Position numbers and translations under genes: made by a program
Notes under the pieces: model-generated
Seen by the model: the letters and a program-made list of their open reading frames with translations, nothing else
Database searches by the model: none
What the model was told of the DNA's origin: nothing
In this document: one piece after another, positions 1 through 6,131 of the stretch
Numbering within the stretch: the first letter of the stretch is position 1
How the letters are laid out: every line of letters begins with the position of its first letter
Assembly: GCA_021785115.1 (NCBI GenBank)
Contig: JAJYGO010000301.1
Span: 1-11,428, forward strand
DNA from: Chloroflexota bacterium
GTDB lineage: Bacteria; Chloroflexota; Limnocylindria; Limnocylindrales; CSP1-4
DNA length: 11,428 nucleotides
Reading direction: 5' to 3'

Positions 1-1760
1 CCGCCCGCATCCACGACCTCGACCACGGGCTGCAGGGCGAGCTCGGAGCCGGCGACGCCGCCGACCGGGCTCTGGACGAACCGGAGCGCGTGAGGCACGT
101 TCGGTACGGCCCCGAGCGTCAGACGCCCATATCCGGCGCTCGAGTTCGGGACGGGCGATCCGATGGCGACGGCGTGCGAGGTCAGGTAGGCCACCAGCTG
201 CGTCGTCGTCCACGAGGGATGGGCGGAGAGGACATCTGCGGCCGCCCCCGACACGAATGGCGTCGCCTGGCTCGTGCCGCAGAATGGCGCGTAGGTGTGC
301 GTGTCGGCGCAGTCTGCCGCGACGATGTCCGGCTTGATGCGGCCGTCCACGGTCGGCCCTCGGCCGCTGTACGGCTCGACCTCGCCCGGACTCGTGACGC
401 CGACCGCACCGACGACGAGCATCCCGGGGTTGCGCCCGTCCGCCGGCGCAGTCAGGGTGTCGCTCGCGACGGAGAACTGCAGGGGCGATTCGGATTCGGA
501 CTGCACGAGCACCTGGACCCGGGCCGCCGCGCCCCCGCTGTGCCGGTGCGCGGCGATCTCGTATGTCCCGCTCACCGGAACGTCGTACTCGAGGGTCTCG
601 ACCGGGTCGCCGGCGCCGTTCTGGACGTCGCTCGATGACGCGACGGGTGCCGACACTCCAGCCTGGTACAGCCCGAGGTCGTAGTCGTCGGACGCGCGTC
701 CCCACGGATCCGACCAGCGCATGGACACGACGACATGGTCTCCCTGCTGGAGCGTCAGACGGTCCGCGGTCTGCGTCCCCGAGAACTCGAGCCAGCCGCC
801 GGCGTTTTCGCGCCACGGCCCGACCCAGCCCTGTTCGCCCGAGTTGCCCGCCGCATTGACCCACAGTGCCCCGTGCGACACGGCTCGGTCGACGAGGTCG
901 TACGCGTTTCCGGCGTACGGACTCGTCCCGTCACCCGGCCCTTCGAAGCCGCTGTCGGTCCACGAGGCGTTGATGACGCGGACCCCGTTCGACGTCATCC
1001 AGTCGATCGTCGAGAGGAGGTCATCCTGGGAGATCGGGTCCGCGATCCAGAGCGACGCGCCCGGTGCGATCGCCGCGACGGATTCCGCGACGGCCGTCCC
1101 ATGGTTCTCACCATCTGCGCACGCCGACGGATCTGACGAGTAGGCGCCGACCGACGAGTAGCAGCGAGCGACGACTGCCGACGGCAGGTCGACGCCGAGG
1201 AGCGGCATGAGCCCCGAGAACCCGCCGTCGATGATCCCCACCCTCACGCCGGCCCCCGTCACGCCCGCCGCCTGCCACGCGTCCGCGCCGTGCAGCGACA
1301 CTGCGGTCGACAGCGCAGCGGCCGGGACACGCCGCCGGATGGGCTGGACGCTGGCCACTCCAGGCACGGCAGCGAGTGCGTCGAGCGCGGCGGCCGGGAC
1401 GTACGCCTCGACCCCACGGGAGTCGCGGTTCGCGATTGCGCCGCCGAGCGCCGCCAGGCGGGACTCCGCGGCGACGCGGTCCGCGGGAGCGATCGCGATC
1501 GAGACGGCAAGCTCCGTGCCGGAGGACCCGGGCCGGGTCTCGAGACCGTCGAGATGCCACGAGGACGCGTGCCCGCGCGCCGACGGAGCGAGCAGCGACA
1601 GGCCGCCGCGCAGGACGGGCGACGCCCCCGGCACGCGCAGCGGGACGATGCGGCCCGAGGAAGCGCGCACGACCGGCCCGGCGGACGCGGGGGCGGCGAG
1701 CGGCAAGATCAGCAGGACGGCGAGCGCGACGACGAGCGCGAGCGACCGCCTCGGAGCCAC
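1..1760 (-). CDS. Secreted subtilisin-like serine protease (peptidase S8), C-terminus cut by window start
   Basis: Extracellular endopeptidase; 586 residues are visible and the 3' end lies outside the window. The GTG start at 1758-1760 follows an AGGAGG Shine-Dalgarno by six bases and opens a classic signal peptide (APRRS, a hydrophobic core, then APASA at about residue 27). An in-frame ATG at 1785-1787 would add nine residues but fits the ribosome site less well. Residues about 80-142 resemble an I9-like propeptide (ending AVPGVASVQPI). The triad is complete: Asp178 in GIIDGG, His220 in NHGTAVAES, Ser497 in GTSQATPFVSG, with oxyanion Asn306 in AAGNSG. The Asn-Ser gap of about 190 residues is much longer than in subtilisin. 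It holds a beta-rich insert at about 325-425 (DYDLGLYQAG, GTYEIAAHRHSGG) that resembles a PPC or related pre-peptidase domain. From residue 556 the text (FVQSPVGGVAGSELALQPV) looks like the first of the Ig-like repeats common in secreted proteins of these phyla. The fold and catalysis are secure; the substrate is unknown. Confidence 0.93.
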   Translation of the reverse strand, partial: MAPRRSLALVVALAVLLILPLAAPASAGPVVRASSGRIVPLRVPGASPVLRGGLSLLAPSARGHASSWHLDGLETRPGSSGTELAVSIAIAPADRVAAESRLAALGGAIANRDSRGVEAYVPAAALDALAAVPGVASVQPIRRRVPAAALSTAVSLHGADAWQAAGVTGAGVRVGIIDGGFSGLMPLLGVDLPSAVVARCYSSVGAYSSDPSACADGENHGTAVAESVAAIAPGASLWIADPISQDDLLSTIDWMTSNGVRVINASWTDSGFEGPGDGTSPYAGNAYDLVDRAVSHGALWVNAAGNSGEQGWVGPWRENAGGWLEFSGTQTADRLTLQQGDHVVVSMRWSDPWGRASDDYDLGLYQAGVSAPVASSSDVQNGAGDPVETLEYDVPVSGTYEIAAHRHSGGAAARVQVLVQSESESPLQFSVASDTLTAPADGRNPGMLVVGAVGVTSPGEVEPYSGRGPTVDGRIKPDIVAADCADTHTYAPFCGTSQATPFVSGAAADVLSAHPSWTTTQLVAYLTSHAVAIGSPVPNSSAGYGRLTLGAVPNVPHALRFVQSPVGGVAGSELALQPVVEVVDAG

Positions 1761-1787
1761 GACGTCCCTCCTGACGGGGACGCACAT

Positions 1788-1810
1788 TCGCCGCGAGGTC
1801 CCCGCGGCGA
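1788..1810. promoter_or_regulatory. Perfect 8-bp inverted repeat in the protease leader
   Basis: TCGCCGCG, a 7-base spacer (AGGTCCC) and CGCGGCGA form a perfect dyad 27 bases upstream of the protease GTG. It lies between a possible -10 box and the ribosome-binding site. It could be a 5'-leader hairpin or a repressor operator; the sequence does not say which. In GC-rich DNA a chance dyad is possible. Confidence 0.4.
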
Positions 1811-1815
1811 GCATA
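1810..1815 (-). promoter_or_regulatory. Possible -10 box for the protease gene
   Basis: On the minus strand this reads TATGCT, matching the TANNNT pattern of housekeeping sigma factors in GC-rich bacteria. It would start a leader of roughly 40 bases before the GTG at 1760. No convincing -35 hexamer lies 16-19 bases upstream, so support is weak. Confidence 0.25.
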
Positions 1816-2020
1816 GCTGCGGCCACTCAGCCGCGCCATCCGATCGAGGGGTGAGAGACAGCGGGACTTCCGGGTCGGTCATCGATCGCAACGCGTCCAT
1901 CGCGTCAGCCCCGGACGGCCGGCCTCTGGCCCGTCGGCACGGAGGCGCCGCTCACCTCGACCCGGCGAGCTCCTCGGCGAGCAGCATCTCGAGCAGGACC
2001 TGGCCCGTGACGACGTCGGG

Positions 2021-2109
2021 TGGTGCCGAAGGAGGGGCTCGAACCCTCACGCCGCTCGCGCGGCAGCGGAGTTTAAGTCCGCCGCGTCTGCCGGTTCCGC
2101 CACTTCGGC
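2021..2109 (-). tRNA. tRNA-Leu (anticodon TAA)
   Basis: A complete class II tRNA of 89 bases including an encoded CCA (2021-2023). The acceptor arm GCCGAAG (2103-2109) pairs with CTTCGGC (2025-2031), and the discriminator base is A. The anticodon stem is GCGGA/TCCGC with loop CTTAAAC, giving anticodon TAA at 2073-2075, which reads TTA (and TTG by wobble). A long variable arm (GCCGCGCGAGCGGC) and the GGTTCGAGCCC T-arm confirm leucine. A TAGACT hexamer at 2118-2123 could be its -10 box but has no clear -35. Confidence 0.97.
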
Positions 2110-2281
2110 CTCAGCCGAGTCTAGGGGATGGCCTCGCGCCGCTCCGGACCCCGACGCCGGTTCGCGCGTGCCTTCGCGCCGCTTCGATCATCGGGGGTCC
2201 GTCGCCGTGGCCGCGGCAGCGAGACTCACCTCGACGTCCTCCGACGCGCGGCATCCGGCCCGGCATGGCACCATCGCCTCG

Positions 2282-3565
2282 ATGGCCGCCCCGTCGCGCC
2301 CGCTCGGCGCCGCACTCGAGACCCGCCGCCCGCGCGCGCTCGACGCCGCCCTGTGGGCGATCGCCCTCGTCCTCGTCGCCGCCGGCGGGATCCAGCTCGC
2401 CGCGCTGCTCGACGAGCTGGCGGGGCCGATGTCGTCGGGCATCCACCACGACTTCCTGGCGTTCTACGCCGCCGGGAAACTCGTCCTGGAGGGCCGCCCA
2501 TCGGAGCTGTACGACGCCGGCGCGCTGACCGCCATCCAGCGAAGCGTGATCCCGTTCCCCGTCGGCGCGAACGGGTACATGCCATTCATCAACCCACCCT
2601 TCGCGGCCGTCGCCTTCGCGCCGATCGCCGCGCTGCCGGCGCAACTCGCGCGTGTCGCCTGGGCGGCGCTGAGCCTCGCGATGCTCGTGCTCGCGGGCCT
2701 CTGGATGGCGCGTCCCCTCCCCGTGCTCCAGCGCGTCGCGACGACGTTGCTCGTGGCGCTGAGCTTCCCGGCGTACCACTCGCTCGCCGAAGGCCAGTGG
2801 TCGGCGGCCATGCTGCTCGCCGGCGTCGCGGCCCTCTGGGCGGCGCGGCGCGGCTCCTGGGGACTGGCTGGCCTCTTCCTCGCCGCGTGGTGGCTGAAGC
2901 CTCAGCTCGTGGTGCTGCCCCTCGTTGCGCTGGCTCTCGACCGGCGCTGGACCGCCGTCGGCTGGACCGTCCTCGGCGGCGTGGCGCTCGTCGTCGCGAG
3001 CCTGCCCTTCGTCGGCGTCGGGATCTACCTGCAGTACGCCGGCTATCTCGTCGCGGTGGGACTGAGCCACTTCAACGGTGCCGGCGCCGTCGCTCGCTCC
3101 GTGTGGCAGGGCGACCTTGCGACGACCGAGGGCCTCAACGGCCTTTTCGTCGGATACCTCGGCCAGGCGCAGGTCACGCTCGTCGACGTCCTGTGGGGAG
3201 TCTTCTCGATCGCGCTCGTCCTCCTCTGGCTCGTCGCGGCGTGGTTCGAGCGACCCCGGTTCGACTCGCTGCCCGGACGCCGGATGATCGCGGCCGGCAT
3301 CGGGATCGTGCTGCTCGTGAACCCGAACCTCTTCATCCAGGACACCGTGCTCGTGTTCCTGCTGCTCCCCGCCCTGTGGCCGCTGCCCGCGGGGACGTAC
3401 TGGCGCGAGACGATCGGCATGGCCATCCTCGCGGCGGTCGTGCTGCTCGACCAGCCGCTCGGGACCCACCTGTTCACGCTCGCGCTGCTCGCGATCGTCG
3501 TCGCGCTGTGCGCGTCGGCGATCGCCTCGAGCCCACGCGGGGTCGCGAGCCGCATCCGGACGTAG
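2282..3565 (+). CDS. Polytopic membrane glycosyltransferase, GT87/DUF2029 family
   Basis: Integral membrane protein of 427 residues, probably a GT-C fold enzyme using a polyprenyl-phosphate sugar; characterised GT87 members are mannosyltransferases that build cell-envelope glycans. Family signatures are visible in order: HHDFLAFYAAG (residues 55-65, with Asp57 as the likely catalytic acid in the first periplasmic loop) followed by LYD (77-79), then FINPPFAAV (102-110) and WWLKPQLVVLPL (203-214). About nine to ten hydrophobic segments fill the protein from residue 22 to 415. The ATG at 2282 is preferred because the family begins just before the first membrane helix. An in-frame ATG at 2168 adds 38 low-complexity residues. 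Neither start has a strong ribosome site. It is the only plus-strand protein gene called here and converges on the collagen-like gene. The specific sugar and acceptor cannot be told. Confidence 0.88.
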   Translation: MAAPSRPLGAALETRRPRALDAALWAIALVLVAAGGIQLAALLDELAGPMSSGIHHDFLAFYAAGKLVLEGRPSELYDAGALTAIQRSVIPFPVGANGYMPFINPPFAAVAFAPIAALPAQLARVAWAALSLAMLVLAGLWMARPLPVLQRVATTLLVALSFPAYHSLAEGQWSAAMLLAGVAALWAARRGSWGLAGLFLAAWWLKPQLVVLPLVALALDRRWTAVGWTVLGGVALVVASLPFVGVGIYLQYAGYLVAVGLSHFNGAGAVARSVWQGDLATTEGLNGLFVGYLGQAQVTLVDVLWGVFSIALVLLWLVAAWFERPRFDSLPGRRMIAAGIGIVLLVNPNLFIQDTVLVFLLLPALWPLPAGTYWRETIGMAILAAVVLLDQPLGTHLFTLALLAIVVALCASAIASSPRGVASRIRT

Positions 3566-3757
3566 GCGAGGCGCCGGGCACGGCGGCCGGTTTCGCGGTT
3601 GTGGTCGCCGCGCGCGACGCGACGGGACGCTCAGAGCCGAGCTCGGGCGTCGTGCCCCGTTCGCGCACGCGTGAGGCAGAGGAGTGGCCGGCGTCGAAAA
3701 GCCGGGGGCCACCCTTCCTGAGCGAGTCGTCCGGGAAGCGTGTTCGGATGCTCGGGA

Positions 3758-3794
3758 AACCCGGCCGACCCATCGCACGCGGGCCGGCCGGGTT
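3758..3794. terminator. Bidirectional hairpin between convergent genes
   Basis: AACCCGGCCG (3758-3767) and CGGCCGGGTT (3785-3794) form a perfect 10-bp stem. The loop can add a further CCC/GGG pairing (3769-3771 with 3781-3783). It begins 17 bases beyond the stop of the minus-strand collagen-like gene and lies about 190 bases past the plus-strand glycosyltransferase stop. No T-run follows on either side, as is common in very GC-rich genomes. It most likely serves the collagen-like gene. Confidence 0.6.
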
Positions 3795-3811
3795 CCGGGA
3801 GTCTCGCCGGG

Positions 3812-4600
3812 CTAGCTCACCGGCACGGGCGGCTCCGAGGTGATCGTGAAGTAGAGCTTCCCGGTGATCGTCGCTGGGATCAGCAGGTTGGTGGTGTCCG
3901 TGCAGACGTCAACGACGGCGTGGATGGGCTGCTGCTGGAGGAAGCTCGACTTGAGGTTCTGGTTCGGTGCAATCTCGGATATCGGCAGCTGCATCCAGGG
4001 GTTGAACAGGAAGAGAACAAACCACCCGGCGCCTTCCACGTACAGACGGCACTGCACGGCTCCGGGAGGCACGTTCGTCACGCTGTCGATCTCGATCTCC
4101 GTCGCCGTGATCCCGTCGGCTGGGAAGATCGTCTGCGTGTACGCCCCGCAGGTGTTCCCGTCCGTGCTCGTGCACGTCCCGGTCGTGAAGTCCCACTCGC
4201 CGTTCCAGCTGGTGCCCTGGGGAGGTCCCGCATTGCCGGCCGGTCCGGCGGGGCCGGCTGGTCCCGCGGGCCCGGTCGCGCCGACGGCCCCGGTCGCGCC
4301 GACGGGCCCGGCAGGTCCGGCTGGTCCGACTGGTCCGGTCGCCCCCGGCGCTCCCGTCGGCCCGACTGGTCCCGTTGGGCCGAGCTGGTTCCAGCTGACA
4401 CTCGCGTCGGTCCCCTTGCAGGTGGCGAGCGGGTTGGCCCCGATCGCGACGTTGTAGAGCGAGCCCTGCTTGGCCGACAGGCACCCCGAGTACGTATTCG
4501 GCGGCGGCGCCGCGACGGTGCCGGCGACGACGATGAACACAAGGCCGACCGCCGTCACCGCGGCGATGAGCCGAACCGGAAACATCCGCGACCTCAACAC
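3812..4600 (-). CDS. Secreted collagen-like protein A (Gly-X-Y repeats, 262 aa)
   Basis: Exported protein with four parts. A signal peptide runs to about residue 31 (R10[17 protein letters not shown], then TVAA). Next comes a short module with Cys40 (YSGC) and Cys61 (ATCKG) ending in SWNQLG. Then 17 uninterrupted Gly-X-Y triplets (about residues 74-124) are rich in GPA, GPT, GPV and GAT. The last part is a head of about 138 residues with four cysteines (TGTCTS, NTCGAY, VQCRLY, VDVCTD) and alternating beta-like segments. Such repeats form triple helices, so a trimeric stalk carrying the head outward is likely; the role is unknown. The GTG at 4600 is chosen because the resulting MLRSR...RLIA start lines up with the neighbouring paralogue (MLGRR...RLIA) and a GAGGTGGGG precedes it. 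An ATG at 4585, with its own GAGG, is the alternative. It lies 250 bases downstream of the second collagen-like gene. Confidence 0.85.
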   Translation of the reverse strand: MLRSRMFPVRLIAAVTAVGLVFIVVAGTVAAPPPNTYSGCLSAKQGSLYNVAIGANPLATCKGTDASVSWNQLGPTGPVGPTGAPGATGPVGPAGPAGPVGATGAVGATGPAGPAGPAGPAGNAGPPQGTSWNGEWDFTTGTCTSTDGNTCGAYTQTIFPADGITATEIEIDSVTNVPPGAVQCRLYVEGAGWFVLFLFNPWMQLPISEIAPNQNLKSSFLQQQPIHAVVDVCTDTTNLLIPATITGKLYFTITSEPPVPVS

Positions 4601-4767
4601 TTACCCCACCTCGGTCCATTCCTGGGCTCCGCTGGCTCCCGATTCCGCGGGGGAACGCGCCGTGGCCCACTGGCCGGCCCCCTGTCCGCCCTCGCTGTCT
4701 CGCCCGACCCGCCCGGCAGCGATTGCGCCGGCCGCTCCCGTCGGCTTTCGCGCCGCCTCGATCCCGC

Positions 4768-4813
4768 GCTGGAACGTTCGTCGAACAGATCTGGTCGGTG
4801 AGCGCGTTCCAGC
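4768..4813 (-). terminator. Possible hairpin downstream of collagen-like gene B
   Basis: GCTGGAACG (4768-4776) and CGTTCCAGC (4805-4813) form a perfect 9-bp inverted repeat with a 28-base loop. It starts 37 bases after the stop of the upstream collagen-like gene, where a terminator would be expected. The large loop and absent T-run keep confidence low. A leader structure of the downstream collagen-like gene is an alternative. Confidence 0.3.
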
Positions 4814-4850
4814 TCCGCGGCCACCCCTTGCGCAGTTCCGCCAGGTCGGC

Positions 4851-5561
4851 TCAGTTCAGCGCGTCGACGGTGATCAGGGTCAGATTGGCGGTCATGGCCT
4901 GAGTCGTGTTATCCGTGACCACGCAGTCCATCTCGACGGTGCTCCCGCTGGCGGTGAGCGTGACTGCCGAGACCAGCGTGAGGACATCGGTCCCGGAGTT
5001 CGTCTGGACGGCGGCGCGCGCATTCGGAATCGCGGTCGCGTTGACCGCAAGCCTGCAGTTGCCCGATGTGTTGCCGGTGTCCTCGAGGTCCGCCTGCGCG
5101 CTGATCATGTAATTGCCCGGGGGCACCGAGGACAGCGCCACGATGCTCGAGTAGGCCGGAGACTGCCCGACGGCGACGTTGCTCGCCGACGCCAGGTAAC
5201 CGTGGCTCAGCCCCGACGGCCCCTGCGGCCCCGTGGGTCCCTGCGGCCCCTGTGCCCCCGCTACCCCGGGCGCGCCCTGCGGGCCTGCCGGTCCTGCGAC
5301 GCCTTGCAGCCCCTGCGGACCCTGCGGGCCAACCTGCCCCTGGACGTTCCAGGCGAGCTCGGTCTGGTTGGATCCACACTTCGTCACGCTCGAGTCGATC
5401 ACGCTGAGAGCTCCGCCGCTCTTCGTGTAGCAGCCGTGGATGACGCCGGACGCGTCCGGGATCGTCGCGTACGCGATCCCCGCGCCGACGAGGGCGAGAC
5501 CGAGCGCCGCCCCCAGGGCGATGAGTCGTGTCGTGCGAAATCGCCGTCCGAGCATGGACAT
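4851..5561 (-). CDS. Secreted collagen-like protein B (Gly-X-Y repeats, 236 aa)
   Basis: Same plan as its downstream neighbour. The signal peptide is basic ([12 protein letters not shown]), then [16 protein letters not shown], with probable cleavage after AYA near residue 32. A two-cysteine module follows: IHGC with Cys44, then [10 protein letters not shown] with Cys62, ending AWNVQG. This type of HGCY...C...WN module commonly precedes collagen repeats in exported actinobacterial and chloroflexal proteins. Fourteen Gly-X-Y triplets cover about residues 75-116 and are rich in GPQ, unlike the Ala/Thr/Val-rich triplets of the neighbour. The C-terminal head of about 120 residues has two cysteines (GNCRLA, EMDCVV) and looks beta-rich. 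The ATG at 5559-5561 follows AAGGAG by seven bases, which decides the start over longer upstream options. It is probably a trimeric surface or secreted fibre protein; no ligand or enzymatic motif is visible. Confidence 0.87.
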   Translation of the reverse strand: MSMLGRRFRTTRLIALGAALGLALVGAGIAYATIPDASGVIHGCYTKSGGALSVIDSSVTKCGSNQTELAWNVQGQVGPQGPQGLQGVAGPAGPQGAPGVAGAQGPQGPTGPQGPSGLSHGYLASASNVAVGQSPAYSSIVALSSVPPGNYMISAQADLEDTGNTSGNCRLAVNATAIPNARAAVQTNSGTDVLTLVSAVTLTASGSTVEMDCVVTDNTTQAMTANLTLITVDALN

Positions 5562-5576
5562 CAGCTGGCTCCTTCC

Positions 5577-5595
5577 CGGGCGCGTTGAGCGCCCG
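5577..5595 (-). promoter_or_regulatory. Leader hairpin next to the ribosome site of collagen-like gene B
   Basis: CGGGCGC (minus strand, 5595-5589) and GCGCCCG (5583-5577) form a perfect 7-bp stem with loop TCAAC. The stem ends two bases before the AAGGAG Shine-Dalgarno (5574-5569). It could stabilise the 5' end of the transcript or limit ribosome access. The function is inferred from position only. Confidence 0.45.
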
Positions 5596-5603
5596 ATACG
5601 GGG

Positions 5604-5635
5604 AGGCCGGACAGTGCCTGGTCGCTGTCCGGCCT
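5604..5635 (-). terminator. Strong hairpin after the DUF4242-like gene
   Basis: AGGCCGGACAG and CTGTCCGGCCT form a perfect 11-bp stem with a 10-base loop, starting 11 bases beyond the stop of the small gene ending at 5647. This position and strength suit a terminator. No T-run follows; instead a second hairpin and the ribosome site of the collagen-like gene come next. A stem acting as an mRNA stabiliser or leader element is the alternative. Confidence 0.6.
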
Positions 5636-5646
5636 CGTCCCCCTCG

Positions 5647-5976
5647 TCATCCCGGTCGGCGGTCCACGCCATCGATCCGACTGCGACCCGGACCGCTCGT
5701 GTCCGTGTCGCGCTCGGGCACGATCGCAATCGCCCAGGCGATGCGGTCCGCAGGCAGATCGAGTCGGTCGTTGAGCTGCCGCACGAGCGACTCGTCGGCG
5801 GCCTCGATCAGGGAGAACACGACCTGATCGACTGGCATGAGGATCGAAGCGACGTGCTCGATTCGCGTGCCGTCGGCCGTCATGGACTCCGCCTCGGCGT
5901 CGAGTCGCACCAGCGCGTCCCGGAGGATCGCCAGATCCACGCCGGGCCAGTACCGCTCGACCAGGAAAGTTGGCAT
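5647..5976 (-). CDS. Small DUF4242-like (SCO4226-type) protein
   Basis: A 109-residue cytosolic-looking protein without signal or membrane segments. The opening MPTFLVERYWPGV, then RDALVRLDAEAESM, SILMPVDQVVFSLIEA and LPADRIAWAIAI follow the pattern of DUF4242 proteins, small ferredoxin-like alpha/beta folds. One studied relative (SCO4226) binds nickel, but only one histidine (His41) is visible here, so metal binding should not be assumed. The last 20 residues (from ERDTD) are polar and probably disordered. The ATG at 5976 is chosen because GAAGG sits seven bases upstream and the family begins at MPTF. In-frame starts at 6003 and 6072 lack a ribosome site. It lies 155 bases after the LuxR regulator, same strand. 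Function unknown. Confidence 0.75.
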   Translation of the reverse strand: MPTFLVERYWPGVDLAILRDALVRLDAEAESMTADGTRIEHVASILMPVDQVVFSLIEAADESLVRQLNDRLDLPADRIAWAIAIVPERDTDTSGPGRSRIDGVDRRPG

Positions 5977-6078
5977 CGGATCGCCTTCGAGCGCCGGGTC
6001 CATGGGCGGCGACGCTAGACCCCGGATCGGGGCCTCGTAAGGGGCAACCACCCCGACCTGTGGGTGCGGCACCGCTCC

Positions 6079-6098
6079 CGATCCCCGGACTCGGATCG
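6079..6098 (-). terminator. Weak hairpin after the LuxR regulator gene
   Basis: CGATCC and GGATCG form a 6-bp inverted repeat with an 8-base loop, about 33 bases past the TAG stop at 6132. There is no T-run. It is listed only because it occupies the expected terminator position in the 155-base gap. Confidence 0.22.
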
Positions 6099-6131
6099 TT
6101 CAGGGTCAGGCGGGTGCTACGGGCGCAGCGG

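Noticed and set aside
1290..2528. Plus-strand open frame running through the protease, tRNA-Leu and glycosyltransferase start
   Set aside because: It overlaps a protease with a complete catalytic triad on the other strand and a tRNA gene. Its product is Arg/Pro-rich without motifs.
3566..3757. Possible gene or terminator directly after the glycosyltransferase
   Set aside because: Open frames here lack start signals and protein-like composition, and no hairpin clearly better than background was found.
2111..3778. Long minus-strand open frame opposite the glycosyltransferase
   Set aside because: Its product is an Arg/Asp/Glu/Gly-rich low-complexity string without family motifs, the usual antisense artefact of a GC-rich gene. 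The plus-strand frame has membrane helices and GT87 signatures.
5977..6131. Promoter for the DUF4242-like gene
   Set aside because: A TTGCCC resembles a -35 box, but no TANNNT box lies at the right spacing. Only small GC dyads such as CCCCGGATCGGGG are present.
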